From: Blautia liquoris
Lineage (GTDB): Bacteria > Bacillota > Clostridia > Lachnospirales > Lachnospiraceae
Direction of reading: 5' to 3'
DNA length: 64,000 bases
Assembly: GCF_015159595.1 (NCBI RefSeq)
Contig: NZ_CP063304.1
Coordinates: 2,108,001-2,172,000 of the forward strand
Within the stretch, counting starts at the first letter, position 1, and each line of letters begins with the position of its first letter. This document shows positions 1 to 8,997 of this stretch, one piece after another. A model generated the notes under the pieces. The model was given only the letters and a program-made list of their open reading frames with translations. It made no database searches and was not told where the DNA came from. A program made the translations under genes and the position numbers.

Positions 1-1993
1 CACGACGTCCTTTATCATCTGTCATGGCACGTACTTTTCCCGAGCATGACCCCGCCGCTATATAATCTCCCTGGTGCAGGGTGCCCTTCTGAACGAGGAT
101 ATTTGCAACAGGGCCTTTCCCTTTATCCAGCTGTGCCTCGATTACCAGGCCTCTTGCCCTTCTCTTCGGATCTGCTTTCAGTTCCATCACATCCGCAGTG
201 AGCAAAACCATCTCAAGTAATTCTTTGATTCCCTCATGAGTGTGCGCTGACACTGGTACAAAAATTGTGCTGCCTCCCCAATCTTCCGGAATCAGTTCCT
301 GCTCGGAGAGTTCCTGCTTAACGCGTTCTACATTTGCGCCTGGCTTATCTATCTTATTAACGGCAACAATAATCTCAACACCGGCCGCTTTCGCATGATT
401 AATTGCCTCTATCGTCTGTGGCATCACACCATCATCAGCAGCAACAACCAGAACCGCAATATCCGTGGAATTCGCACCACGCATACGCATAGCCGTGAAA
501 GCCTCATGTCCCGGTGTATCCAAGAATGTGATTCTTTTGCCATCAACGGAAACGACAGTCGCACCAATATGCTGTGTAATGCCACCGGCCTCGCGATCCG
601 TCACATGAGTATTGCGGATTGCATCCAAAAGCGAGGTTTTTCCGTGATCAACATGCCCCATGACACATACTACCGGAGGACGTGACACCATATTTTTTTC
701 ATCCTCTTCATCTTCTTTTAACAGCTCTTCAATTACATCAACTTTGACCTCCGGCTCTGCTATAATATCATAACCCAGAGCAATCTCCTCTGCCTGTTCA
801 TAGGTCAGTTCGTTGTTCACTGTAACCATTGTCCCTTCCAGAAACAACTTTTTGACGACCGCAGCCGGCTGCATCTTCATCTTTTCAGCCAGTTCTTTAA
901 CCGTGAGTTTCTCCGGCAGTATAATCTCCTTAACTACTTCCTTTTTCTCCTCTTTTGGCTTAGGTGCAGGTTTTTGAAGAGCTTTTGGAATATTGCTGTT
1001 TCTTCTGCGGTTCTGGTTTGGCCTGTGGGAATTTGGACGATTTCCCTGATTTGGTCTGCGATCCTCACCAAAACTTTTCTCTCTTCTGCTTTCTCTCGCT
1101 TTGTCTTTCTCCTTATGGTTGGTATCTCTGGATGGTTTCTTTAATCCAAGATCCATCGATTCAACCTGATGTTTCTTTTCGCGATTTGGTCCAACCGGAG
1201 GACGGCCGTTTTTATCTCCCGACTGATATGGTTTTGAACCATAGGGACGCTGCGAATTATTGCTTCTGTTCCCCTGAAAGCGATTATTTCTGTCTCCCTG
1301 AGAACGATTACCGCCGCGATCGTTACGTTCTCCATAAGGCCGGTTATTTCTATCGCTTTGTGGACGATTATTTCTGTCACCTTGTGGACGATTAGTGCTG
1401 CGAGCCCCCTGAAATTGATTATTTCTTTCGCCTTGCGGACGATTAGTGCGATTATTCCTGTCTGTCTGGGTCTGAGTACGATTATTATTACGATCGCCCT
1501 GATTACGGCTGGTTCTCTCACTCTGCGGGCGGTTACTTCTCTCCTGTCGATTTGCATTCCCCTGATGTCCACGTGAAGGCCGATCATTCATACGTGAGCC
1601 TGCATGTTCCCTCTTATTGGGCTGGCTCTTTGTATTAATCTGATTTTTTGTATCTTCCTCAGCCGCCTTATGCTCATTTTGCATTTTCGCTGCTTTTTCA
1701 TTCTGAGCACGCTGCTGTAATTTTTTTCTTGCCTCTTGACTTGTCGCGTTCTGTGGACGCACTACCTGGATAATATTAGATTTCTTCTTTGGTTTTTCCA
1801 CTGACTTCTCCTCTGCTTTTCCTGACTGATTTTTTTTAGAAGCAAACTCTTTACGGACTATTGTCTCCTGATGTTCATCCAGGACGCTCATATGGCTTTT
1901 GACGTCTATCTGCTTACTTTTCAAAAAATCCATGATCTCTTTGTTGCTGTGATCCAACTCTTTTGCCAGCTCATGTATTCTAAGTTTTGACAT
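1..1993 (-). CDS. infB: Translation initiation factor IF-2, C-terminal part outside the window
   Basis: GTPase that places initiator tRNA on the 30S subunit and promotes subunit joining. The ATG at 1993 opens [13 protein letters not shown], the usual IF2_N start. A basic low-complexity region (about residues 135-260) follows, then a second IF2_N helix set (about 360-410). The G domain starts near residue 440, with GHVDHGKTS (G1), DTPGHEA (G3) and NKID (G4). About 664 residues are visible; the rest of the G domain, domain II and the initiator-tRNA domains lie before position 1. It is the last visible gene of the rimP-nusA-ylxR-ylxQ-infB series, 59 nt after ylxQ. The identification is secure. 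The repeat-rich insertion is the unusual part. Confidence 0.97.
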   Translation of the reverse strand, partial: MSKLRIHELAKELDHSNKEIMDFLKSKQIDVKSHMSVLDEHQETIVRKEFASKKNQSGKAEEKSVEKPKKKSNIIQVVRPQNATSQEARKKLQQRAQNEKAAKMQNEHKAAEEDTKNQINTKSQPNKREHAGSRMNDRPSRGHQGNANRQERSNRPQSERTSRNQGDRNNNRTQTQTDRNNRTNRPQGERNNQFQGARSTNRPQGDRNNRPQSDRNNRPYGERNDRGGNRSQGDRNNRFQGNRSNNSQRPYGSKPYQSGDKNGRPPVGPNREKKHQVESMDLGLKKPSRDTNHKEKDKARESRREKSFGEDRRPNQGNRPNSHRPNQNRRRNSNIPKALQKPAPKPKEEKKEVVKEIILPEKLTVKELAEKMKMQPAAVVKKLFLEGTMVTVNNELTYEQAEEIALGYDIIAEPEVKVDVIEELLKEDEEDEKNMVSRPPVVCVMGHVDHGKTSLLDAIRNTHVTDREAGGITQHIGATVVSVDGKRITFLDTPGHEAFTAMRMRGANSTDIAVLVVAADDGVMPQTIEAINHAKAAGVEIIVAVNKIDKPGANVERVKQELSEQELIPEDWGGSTIFVPVSAHTHEGIKELLEMVLLTADVMELKADPKRRARGLVIEAQLDKGKGPVANILVQKGTLHQGDYIAAGSCSGKVRAMTDDKGRR
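1210..1591 (-). repeat. RNN/Q-rich degenerate repeats inside infB
   Basis: In the infB frame this stretch encodes about 125 residues dominated by Arg, Asn, Gln, Gly, Asp and Ser. Units resemble QGDRNNRP, with variants [16 protein letters not shown] and QGDRNNRF. The DNA is correspondingly repetitive. Another minus-strand frame also stays open here for about 150 codons, an effect of the repeats. The region links the N-terminal IF2_N part to the second N-terminal module and is likely disordered and RNA-binding (inference). Confidence 0.85.
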
Positions 1994-2052
1994 ATTACCA
2001 CCGACCTTTCCAAAATGTCCCCTAAAACTTTCGTTCTAAAGTTCATTTCATA

Positions 2053-2364
2053 CTACTGATTTATCTGTTTCTCTACTAATTTCGCCATATTCGTATCTGT
2101 AATTGCAAGCGTTGCCCGATATGTCTTTCCTATTGCTGATCCGAGTTCCTCCATTTTTCCGAAATAGCAGATAGGTACACGGTAGTATTCACACATATTG
2201 CCAAACTTCTTCTTGGTATTCTCTGAAGCGTCTTTTGCAACAATCACCAGTGACGCTGTCCCTGATTTCACCGCATGTTCCACCTGAAACTCGCCGCTTG
2301 CAGCCTTTTTGGCTTTCATCGAAAGTCCCAGGAAAGAGTATATTCTTCTTTCATCCAAGGGCAT
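2053..2364 (-). CDS. ylxQ: L7Ae/L30e-family RNA-binding protein YlxQ
   Basis: A 103-residue L7Ae/L30e/S12e/Gadd45-like protein, thought to bind kink-turn RNA. Family features are the N-terminal helix with SFLGLSMKAKKAASGE, then SGTASLVIVAKDASENTKKK and a conserved hydrophobic core. The ATG at 2364 lies within the last codons of ylxR (14-nt overlap) and has AAAGGAG just upstream, so translation is probably coupled. Its position between ylxR and infB is the usual Firmicute order. The exact RNA target is not known from sequence. Confidence 0.9.
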   Translation of the reverse strand: MPLDERRIYSFLGLSMKAKKAASGEFQVEHAVKSGTASLVIVAKDASENTKKKFGNMCEYYRVPICYFGKMEELGSAIGKTYRATLAITDTNMAKLVEKQINQ

Positions 2365-2623
2365 TCATCTCCTTTGCCAGACTGTCATAAACCTCTTCGG
2401 GAACAGGCACCTTAAACGCACGCTCCAGTCCTTTATTTCTGACAGCCTTTTTGAGGCATTCACCACACCGGCACACGTAAGCACCTCTCCCGTTCTTCTT
2501 TCCAGTAGGGTCAAGCAGAATCTCGTCTTCCGAGGTTTTAATAATTCGTATCAACTCCTTCTTATTTTTCATCTCATTACATCCTACGCATTTTCGCATC
2601 GGAATTTTTTTTATTTTTCCCAA
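2351..2623 (-). CDS. ylxR: RNA-binding protein YlxR (DUF448)
   Basis: A small (90-residue) basic protein of the DUF448/YlxR family. The signature IPMRKCVGCNEMK is at the N terminus, followed by DPTGKKNGRGAYVC and a later CGECLKKA. It lies between nusA and ylxQ, the standard order. The start is uncertain: the TTG at 2623 (MGKIKKIP) matches the length of relatives but has only a weak ribosome site, and an in-frame ATG at 2599 would remove eight residues. Published work on the family suggests nucleic-acid binding and effects on RNase P or transcription; nothing in the sequence settles which. Confidence 0.88.
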   Translation of the reverse strand: MGKIKKIPMRKCVGCNEMKNKKELIRIIKTSEDEILLDPTGKKNGRGAYVCRCGECLKKAVRNKGLERAFKVPVPEEVYDSLAKEMNALG

Positions 2624-2658
2624 ACAATCACATCCATTCTTGTCCAGAGTAATTTTGG

Positions 2659-3819
2659 TTACTCCTGAGGATCTTCATCCTCCGGAATTATGTCACCCAG
2701 ATCATCAAAGTTCTCATCTTCCAAAACGTTATATTCGAGATCTTCTCCATTCTCTTCTTCCTGATCGTATTCAAAATCCCCGGCTTCCCTCGCCTGAGTT
2801 TCGCTTTTAATATCTATCTTAAAGCCTGTCAGACGTGCAGCCAGTCTCGCATTCTGTCCTTCCTTGCCGATGGCAAGAGACAGCTGATAATCAGGCACGA
2901 TGACCTTTGCAGTTTTCTCATCGGGATCTGCCATCACCGAGATCACCTTTGCCGGTGAGAGTGCATTCTCAATCAGAAGGGCGGGATTTTCATCCCAGTT
3001 GATGATATCAATTTTCTCACCTTTTAACTCATCCACGACATTATTCACACGGGCCCCATTCATACCAACACAGGCTCCGACAGCATCGACATCCGGATCA
3101 TTGCTCGATACGGCGATCTTGCTTCTCGATCCTGCTTCACGGGCTATACTCTTGATTTCAACAGTACCGTCTCTCACCTCAGTAACTTCCTCTTCAAAAA
3201 GACGTTTCACAAGTTCTGGATGAGTTCTGGATACCAGAACTTTTGGTCCTTTCGGGGTATCCTTCACCTCGAGGATATAAAGTTTGATACGTTCTGTCGG
3301 GCGATAAGTCTCTCCTTTTACCTGCTCGTTCTCTGTCAGAAGAGCATCCACCTTTCCAAGGTTTATACTCACATTATTGCCTGCATAACGCTGGACAATA
3401 CCGGTAACAACATCATGTTCTTTCTCATAGTACTGATTATACAGTACTTTTCTTTCCTCTTCACGTATCTTCTGTAATATGACATTTTTCGCATTCTGTG
3501 TAGCAATTCGCCCAAACTGTTTAGACTGAATATCCACATTCACGATATCGCCGATCTCATACTTGTTGTCGATTCGCTTTGCATCTTCCAGAGAAATCTG
3601 TAAAACAGAATTCTCCACATTCTCGACAACTTCTTTCCTGGCCGTTACAGAATAATCACATGTTTTCGGATCTATCTTTACTACAACATTATCAGCTGTT
3701 CCAAAATTATTCTTACATGCCTGTAAAAGAGACTGTTCAATTGCGTCGAGCAGCACATCCTTACCGATGTTTTTCTCCTTCTCCAGAATATTAAGGGCTT
3801 CTAATAACTCTGTATTCAT
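2659..3819 (-). CDS. nusA: Transcription termination/antitermination factor NusA
   Basis: A 386-residue RNA polymerase-binding elongation factor. The N-terminal RNAP-binding domain (about 1-130) is followed by an S1 domain and two KH modules. KH signatures GACVGMNGARVNNVVDEL and AIGKEGQNARLAARLTG are both present. It ends in a very acidic tail of about 35 residues, rich in Asp and Glu. There are no C-terminal AR repeats, as is usual in Firmicutes. The start at 3819 (MNTELLEALNIL) is preceded by GGAGGAAAAGAGG. It lies 33 nt after rimP in the conserved operon. Confidence 0.96.
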   Translation of the reverse strand: MNTELLEALNILEKEKNIGKDVLLDAIEQSLLQACKNNFGTADNVVVKIDPKTCDYSVTARKEVVENVENSVLQISLEDAKRIDNKYEIGDIVNVDIQSKQFGRIATQNAKNVILQKIREEERKVLYNQYYEKEHDVVTGIVQRYAGNNVSINLGKVDALLTENEQVKGETYRPTERIKLYILEVKDTPKGPKVLVSRTHPELVKRLFEEEVTEVRDGTVEIKSIAREAGSRSKIAVSSNDPDVDAVGACVGMNGARVNNVVDELKGEKIDIINWDENPALLIENALSPAKVISVMADPDEKTAKVIVPDYQLSLAIGKEGQNARLAARLTGFKIDIKSETQAREAGDFEYDQEEENGEDLEYNVLEDENFDDLGDIIPEDEDPQE

Positions 3820-3852
3820 CTTTTTCCTCTTTTCCTCCTGTGAGACTTTTTA

Positions 3853-4320
3853 TCAAAAATCTAAAGCCAGTCGTATCAATGCGATATCTTTTTTGTCAAA
3901 TGTTCTTGTGTTTCCCTCTCCTGTAAGAATAGTCACACTGTTCTCATCATATGCATTCAACAGTCCATAAAATTCCTTTTGTCTTTCAATGGCACGGTAG
4001 GTGCGGATCTCTACTTCTTTTCCCACACTTCTCTTAAAGTCTTTCTCTTTCTTCAGCGGACGTCCCAGTCCCGGAGAACTGACCTCCATAATATAAGAAT
4101 CTTCTATAAAGTCCTCTTCATCCAGTTTTTTCCCAAATGCTCTGCTTACTACTTCACAGTCATCTATTGTGATTCCGCCTTCTTTGTCAACATAAGCCCT
4201 CAGATACCATGTTGCGCCTTCTTTTACGTACTCTACATCTACCAACTCAAATTTATGCTCATCCATGATGGGCTGCAGTAATCTTTCTGATTTTAGCTCA
4301 TATTCTTCTTTTTTGCTCAT
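3853..4320 (-). CDS. rimP: Ribosome maturation factor RimP
   Basis: A 155-residue RimP, needed for maturation of the 30S subunit. The N-terminal domain reads through FELVDVEYVKEG and LRAYVDKEGGITIDDC; the C-terminal SH3-like domain contains EVSSPGLGRPLKKEKDF and KKDIALIRLALDF. The frame stays open upstream to 4473, but the ATG at 4320 (MSKKEEYELK) has GGTGGTGAG just before it and gives the family length. The longer version would run through an upstream terminator hairpin. It is the first gene of the nusA-infB operon. Confidence 0.95.
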   Translation of the reverse strand: MSKKEEYELKSERLLQPIMDEHKFELVDVEYVKEGATWYLRAYVDKEGGITIDDCEVVSRAFGKKLDEEDFIEDSYIMEVSSPGLGRPLKKEKDFKRSVGKEVEIRTYRAIERQKEFYGLLNAYDENSVTILTGEGNTRTFDKKDIALIRLALDF

Positions 4321-4352
4321 TGCTCTCACCACCTTTGCGGTATAACTAACTT

Positions 4353-4371
4353 CTTGACCCTGAGTATCAAA
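4353..4371 (-). repeat. Possible remnant of the dispersed TGATAC repeat in the rimP leader
   Basis: On the minus strand this reads TGATACTCAGGGTCAAGAAG, close to the left end of the dispersed repeat (TGATACCAGGGTCAAAAGG). It lies between the upstream terminator hairpin and the rimP ribosome site, in the same orientation as rimP. The match is about 19 nt and could be chance. Confidence 0.35.
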
Positions 4372-4380
4372 ACAATAAAG

Positions 4381-4404
4381 AAGAGTGGACACGCGTCCAC
4401 TCTT
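4381..4404 (-). terminator. Intrinsic terminator after mscS
   Basis: A perfect 10-bp stem (AAGAGTGGAC paired with GTCCACTCTT) with a 4-nt loop. On the minus strand it is followed by CTTTATTGTTTT. It sits 69 nt after the mscS stop and before rimP, so it separates the serC-serA-DUF1015-mscS unit from the rimP-infB unit. Confidence 0.82.
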
Positions 4405-4472
4405 CAGCCAGTAACTTAATAACATGACAAGTATAACACTTCTTTTGATATAAATCAAGGGTAATTTTGGCA

Positions 4473-5300
4473 CTATTCACGAAGATGAACGCCTAATTCA
4501 TTATCGGCCATGCGAATACCCTCTTCATCCATCCTGATCTTTATCCTCTCCAGCATATCCCATCGTAGTTTTGAATAATCACTGCTTTTCGTCCATGCAT
4601 GAAATCCTGCGATCACAGCCCTTCCATCCAGTTCATCCACGAAGAATTCTCTTTGATCTTTCAAGAATCTGGGCTCCTCATCTACGAGTTCAAGAAACAG
4701 CTTTTTCACTTTCAAAAGATCTGACTCACCAGAAACGGCTATCTTGATCTCAAGTCTTCTCTTGTCCATCGCAGTCACATTCGTGATGGTGTGATTCGTA
4801 AGATTTGAATTGGGAATTTTGATCACCTGATTATCTCCAGTTACAATTGTAGTGTAATACATCTCAATTTTCTTTACCGTACCTTCCACCTGGTCTGAGG
4901 AAGAGATAATGTAGTCTCCAGCTTTAAAAGGTTTCAAAAATAAGATCAGCATACCACCCGCCAGATTTGACAATCCTCCCTGCAATGCCAAAGAGACGGC
5001 GACCCCCGCCGAAGCCAAAAGTGCAGTGATAGAAGATTCTTTTACGAGATCCAGTTTCAAAATTATCGTGATAATCGTAAAAGCCAGCACAAAATAGCGA
5101 ACGAGAGAGACTAAGAAACCAGCAGCAGACGGCTCCACATGAAACCGCTGCATGTTCTTTCTTAAGTTATCACAAACTTTGCCTGTAATCTTGCTTATGA
5201 CAAAATAAACGATCACGGCAAGCAGTATCTTTGCCAAGAACTCGAGAGCACTCATTCCTGTCTTGCTCATCCAGTCTTGTATCGTATCCCATATGGTCAT
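4473..5300 (-). CDS. Small-conductance mechanosensitive channel, MscS family
   Basis: A 275-residue MscS-type channel that releases solutes on hypo-osmotic shock. Three N-terminal membrane segments (about residues 15-40, 60-85 and 90-118) lead into the pore-lining sequence ALQGGLSNLAGGMLILF. The beta domain (KPFKAGDYI...VEGTVKKIEMYYT) and the C-terminal alpha/beta domain complete the fold. Length matches the compact YggB/YkuT type. It starts 32 nt after the DUF1015 gene, with AGAGGGG upstream, and is last in the serC operon. The linkage to serine genes has no obvious functional meaning. Confidence 0.93.
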   Translation of the reverse strand: MTIWDTIQDWMSKTGMSALEFLAKILLAVIVYFVISKITGKVCDNLRKNMQRFHVEPSAAGFLVSLVRYFVLAFTIITIILKLDLVKESSITALLASAGVAVSLALQGGLSNLAGGMLILFLKPFKAGDYIISSSDQVEGTVKKIEMYYTTIVTGDNQVIKIPNSNLTNHTITNVTAMDKRRLEIKIAVSGESDLLKVKKLFLELVDEEPRFLKDQREFFVDELDGRAVIAGFHAWTKSSDYSKLRWDMLERIKIRMDEEGIRMADNELGVHLRE

Positions 5301-5332
5301 GACTTATACCCCTCTTTGGTGATTTCTCATGT

Positions 5333-6595
5333 TCAGAAACGTTCTATCTTATGTATGAACAAACCGCTTCGAAGCTTTGGTTCAAACCATGTTGATTTTG
5401 GAGGCATCAGCATATCTGCATCTGCTGCTGCAAGTAGTTCTTCCATAGATGTCGGATACAGGGCAAAAGCACATATGCAGTCATTGTGGCATCTTTTTTC
5501 CAGTTCGTCAAGGCCGCGAATCCCTCCGACAAAATCAATTCTGTCATCACTTCTTGGATCTTCAATGCCAAAAACCGGCTTTAGTATCTCCCGCTGCAGA
5601 TATTCTACATCGAGAATACCAACCGGATCTTTCTTTGTATATTCCTTCTTAACCTGCAGGCGATACCATGTTCCATGTACTCGATCCGAATCCGAAAGGA
5701 AAAATCCCATCTGGCCTTTCTCTTTCGGACGAACAGGCCGTTCAGCAGAAGACTGCACCGTAAATCTTTCACCAATCAGCTCTAATATTTCATCCCGGCT
5801 GTGTCCGTTCATGTCTTTGATCACTCTGTTATAGTCTTCAATGCCTAAATCACTGTCTGCAAACAGAACCGAAAGAAAATAGTTGTATTCTTCATTTCCC
5901 ATATGATGTGGGTTGTTTTCTGCCCGTTCTTTTGCTACCCGGACGGCTGATGCCGCTCTGTGATGTCCATCTGCAATATATGTATGATCGACCGTTTCAA
6001 ACATTTTTGTCAGTTTCCTGACGCAAAGGGGATTATTGATGCTCCACACCCTGTGCACCACACCATCATCCGCAGTGAAATCATATATCGGAGACTTCTT
6101 CTTTTCCAATTCCAGTATTTTTTGGATGGCAGGATTCGCCCGATAGATCAAAAGCACAGGTCCTGTCTGAGCACTCAACACATCAATATGTTTCGTCCTG
6201 TCTTCTTCTTTTTTTGCCCTGGTTTTCTCATGCTTTTTTATGACACCTGCCAGATAATCTTCCACAGAAGAGCAGGCACAAAGTCCTGTCTGTCTATGGC
6301 ATCCTTTTGTCAATTCATATATATAATAACATGGGTTCGCGTCTTCTATCAAGGTCCCTTCCTGCTGCATAATTTCAAAAGTCTCATTTGCCTTCTGATA
6401 TACAATAGATGCATACATATCTGTTTTTTCGTCAAACTGGGTCTCGGGGCGATCAATACGAAGAAATGAATACGGGTGTTCTTTTACATATTTTCTTGCT
6501 TCCGTTTTACTATAAACGTCATAGGGAAGTGCAGCAACGAAAGCTGCTGACTCCTGTGAGGGCCTTAATGCCCGAAATGGTCTGATATTCGTCAT
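5333..6595 (-). CDS. DUF1015 family protein
   Basis: A 420-residue soluble protein of the DUF1015 family. It opens with IRPFRALRP and ALPYDVYSKTEARKYVKEHP; HTYIADGHHRAASAVRVAKE in the middle is the family's most conserved block. The ATG at 6595 overlaps the serA stop by 4 nt (ATGA), so the two are translationally coupled. The function is not established; conserved association with serC and serA in clostridia suggests a role in serine or 3-phosphohydroxypyruvate metabolism (inference from context). The ADGHHR motif looks like a catalytic or metal site but is unproven. Confidence 0.9.
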   Translation of the reverse strand: MTNIRPFRALRPSQESAAFVAALPYDVYSKTEARKYVKEHPYSFLRIDRPETQFDEKTDMYASIVYQKANETFEIMQQEGTLIEDANPCYYIYELTKGCHRQTGLCACSSVEDYLAGVIKKHEKTRAKKEEDRTKHIDVLSAQTGPVLLIYRANPAIQKILELEKKKSPIYDFTADDGVVHRVWSINNPLCVRKLTKMFETVDHTYIADGHHRAASAVRVAKERAENNPHHMGNEEYNYFLSVLFADSDLGIEDYNRVIKDMNGHSRDEILELIGERFTVQSSAERPVRPKEKGQMGFFLSDSDRVHGTWYRLQVKKEYTKKDPVGILDVEYLQREILKPVFGIEDPRSDDRIDFVGGIRGLDELEKRCHNDCICAFALYPTSMEELLAAADADMLMPPKSTWFEPKLRSGLFIHKIERF

Positions 6596-7755
6596 TTTAC
6601 AATTCTCACACGCAGAACGCCTTCTATGGATTCCAGTTTCTTTATAATATCACTGGTAATCGGACTTTCAATGTCAATCAGTGTATAGGCATAGCCATCT
6701 TTCCCTTTGTTGGTGAGATCAGCAATATTGATTCCCGCCTCGCCAAGCACACTGGTAAACTGTCCAAGCATATTCGCAATATTTCTGTGATTAATCGCAA
6801 TCCGTCCTTGTGCCAAGCAGCGTCCCATATCACATGACGGATAGTTCACAGAGTTTTTGATATTCCCGTTTTCCATATAGTCTCGCATTTCTTTGACAGC
6901 CATCACAGCACAGTTATCCTCAGATTCCTCTGTAGAAGCACCCAGATGTGGTGTCACAAGTATGCCTGGTTCTCCGGCAACCGTCGGATTTGCGAAATCT
7001 GTAACATATTTTTTTACTTTATGTGAGCGAAGCGCCTGGACCAGCGCTTTCTCATCGACAAGGAGGTCGCGCGAAAAGTTCAGGATAACAACTTCATCTT
7101 TCATCAGTTCAAGGGCTCTTGAATCTATCATATTTCTTGTACTGTCTGTCAGCGGAACATGCACCGTTATATAATCACATTCTCGATAAATTTCATCCAA
7201 GTCCTGAATATGATGAATTGAACGTGAAAGATTCCAGGCGGCGTCCACAGATAGATATGGATCGTAACCATAGACGTCCATGCCAAGATGTGTCGCTGCA
7301 TTCGCAACCAACTGGCCAATTGCTCCAAGGCCGATAATTCCAAGCTTTTTACCATTGATCTCACATCCGGCAAATTTCTTCTTCTGCTTCTCTGCCTGTG
7401 CATTCACATCTGGATTGCCTTTTTGGCTCTTCACCCATTCGATTCCTCCCATGATATCTCTGGATGCCAACAGCATTCCGGCGAGTACTAACTCTTTGAC
7501 ACCATTGGCATTGGCCCCGGGAGTATTAAAAACCACGATTCCGTGTTCTGCACACAGCTCAAGGGGTATATTGTTCACCCCTGCGCCCGCCCGCGCTATG
7601 CAGGCGAGGTTTTCCGGCAGCGAAACATCATGCAGATTGGCACTTCTTATCAACAGTACTTCAGCATCCTCCATCTGATCCGTTGCTTCATAATCGGGCC
7701 CGAGTTTCGAAATCCCTACTTTCGAAATTGGATTTTGACAATTATACTTAAACAT
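6592..7755 (-). CDS. serA: D-3-phosphoglycerate dehydrogenase with C-terminal ACT domain
   Basis: A 387-residue NAD-dependent 2-hydroxyacid dehydrogenase for the first step of serine synthesis. The Rossmann glycine motif is LGIIGLGAIGQLVAN; further family blocks are ARAGAGVNNIPLE, NFSRDLLVDE and TPHLGASTEESE. The C-terminal ACT domain (about the last 75 residues, from HRNIANMLGQF) probably binds an effector such as serine. The ATG at 7755 overlaps the last 8 nt of serC and has GAGGAGG ahead; an upstream in-frame ATG at 7770 lies before that ribosome site. It is the short SerA type without the extra intervening domain. Confidence 0.95.
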   Translation of the reverse strand: MFKYNCQNPISKVGISKLGPDYEATDQMEDAEVLLIRSANLHDVSLPENLACIARAGAGVNNIPLELCAEHGIVVFNTPGANANGVKELVLAGMLLASRDIMGGIEWVKSQKGNPDVNAQAEKQKKKFAGCEINGKKLGIIGLGAIGQLVANAATHLGMDVYGYDPYLSVDAAWNLSRSIHHIQDLDEIYRECDYITVHVPLTDSTRNMIDSRALELMKDEVVILNFSRDLLVDEKALVQALRSHKVKKYVTDFANPTVAGEPGILVTPHLGASTEESEDNCAVMAVKEMRDYMENGNIKNSVNYPSCDMGRCLAQGRIAINHRNIANMLGQFTSVLGEAGINIADLTNKGKDGYAYTLIDIESPITSDIIKKLESIEGVLRVRIVK

Positions 7756-8833
7756 GATTAACCTCCTCAAACTGTCTCATAAATTCAACCAGCTTTATCA
7801 CGCCTTCCTTTGGCATGGCATTATAGATGCTCGCTCTCATTCCGCCTACTGTCCGATGTCCTTTCAGGTTTACGAGTCCGTACTCGGCTGCCTCTTTAAC
7901 AAACTTCGCATCCAGAGATGAGTCTCCTGTTATAAAGGGAACATTCATCAAAGAACGTGACTCCTTTTGTACAGTGCCCTTAAACAGATCGCTGGAATCA
8001 AGATAGTCATACAAAATTGCGGCTTTTTCCTCATTTTGTTTTTTCATGACCTCAAGTCCGCCCCTCTTTTTCAGCCATTTGAATACCTTGCCGCACATAT
8101 AGATGCAGTAGCAGTTTGGTGTATTGTACATAGAATTGTGATCCATGTAGGTTTTATAACGCATCATCGTTGGCGTCCCTATAAGTACGTCTTCCGTAAT
8201 TAAATCTTCCCGGACAATTGCAATTGCCATGCCGGCGGGCCCTATGTTCTTTTGTACTCCTCCAAATATAATTCCATATTTTGAGACGTCTACAGGCTCT
8301 GACAGGAAACAGGAAGAGACATCTGCAACAAGTGGTCTGCCCTTGGTGTTTGGAAGAGTTTTGAATTTCGTTCCATAAATCGTATTGTTTTCACAGATAT
8401 ATACGTAATCTGCATCCGGACTAATCATAAGATCTGAGCAGTCGGGTATATAAGAATAGTTTTTATCCTCAGAACTTGCAATCTTTACGGCATTTCCATA
8501 CATAGACGCTTCCTGCCAGGCCTTTTTTGCCCATTGCCCCGTAACAACGTAATCGGCAGTTTTGTTCTTCATCAGGTTCATCGGGATCATCGCAAACTGA
8601 AGAGAAGCTCCCCCCTGGATAAAAAGTACTTTATAATTTGATGGAATTTCCATCAGTTCCCTTAAAGTTTCCTCAGCCTCATTGATGATTCTTTCAAAAT
8701 CCTTTGAACGATGGCTCATCTCCATCACGGACATTCCGCTTCCTGGATAATCAAGCATCTCATCAGCGGCTTCTTTTAATACCTCTTCGGGCAGTGTCGC
8801 CGGCCCTGCAGAAAAATTATATACTCTGCTCAT
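7748..8833 (-). CDS. serC: Phosphoserine aminotransferase
   Basis: A 361-residue fold-type I PLP enzyme that converts 3-phosphohydroxypyruvate plus glutamate to phosphoserine. The start reads SRVYNFSAGPATLPEEVL and the PLP lysine is K195 in GGVQKNIGPAG. SHRSKDF and the C-terminal KGHRTVGGMRASIYNAMP are also family-typical. It is the first gene of the serC-serA-DUF1015-mscS operon, with AGGAGG upstream of the ATG at 8833 and a promoter at 8882-8911. Confidence 0.97.
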   Translation of the reverse strand: MSRVYNFSAGPATLPEEVLKEAADEMLDYPGSGMSVMEMSHRSKDFERIINEAEETLRELMEIPSNYKVLFIQGGASLQFAMIPMNLMKNKTADYVVTGQWAKKAWQEASMYGNAVKIASSEDKNYSYIPDCSDLMISPDADYVYICENNTIYGTKFKTLPNTKGRPLVADVSSCFLSEPVDVSKYGIIFGGVQKNIGPAGMAIAIVREDLITEDVLIGTPTMMRYKTYMDHNSMYNTPNCYCIYMCGKVFKWLKKRGGLEVMKKQNEEKAAILYDYLDSSDLFKGTVQKESRSLMNVPFITGDSSLDAKFVKEAAEYGLVNLKGHRTVGGMRASIYNAMPKEGVIKLVEFMRQFEEVNHV

Positions 8834-8860
8834 GAAATCATCCTCCTGTTTTTATGTGCT

Positions 8861-8911
8861 TTATCACGCTACAATGATAATAATATACTCCATATACCAT
8901 TCTATTGTCAA
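8861..8911 (-). promoter_or_regulatory. serC promoter with a TTATCA/TGATAA dyad at the predicted start site
   Basis: On the minus strand TTGACA (8911-8906) and TATATT (8887-8882) are 18 nt apart. Immediately downstream, TTATCA and TGATAA arms (8861-8866 and 8875-8880) form an 8-nt-spaced dyad over the expected start of transcription. The dyad could be an operator. The promoter is moderately convincing and the operator is speculative. Confidence 0.6.
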
Positions 8912-8964
8912 TGAGCATTAGCCGCAAACGTATGGATTCTCTGTACTGAATCTGCCAGAATACG

Positions 8965-8989
8965 AAAAAACAGGCTCCAAGGAGCCTGT
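8965..8989 (-). terminator. Intrinsic terminator after yajC
   Basis: Nine-base-pair stem ACAGGCTCC/GGAGCCTGT with a 2-nt loop, followed on the minus strand by a run of six T. It lies 9 nt after the yajC stop codon. Confidence 0.92.
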
Positions 8990-8997
8990 CTGTGTTA

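Noticed and set aside
1141-1587. A 148-codon open frame on the minus strand inside infB
   Set aside because: It is a shifted reading of the RNN/Q-rich repeats of IF-2; it has no ribosome site, and the true infB frame is continuous through it.
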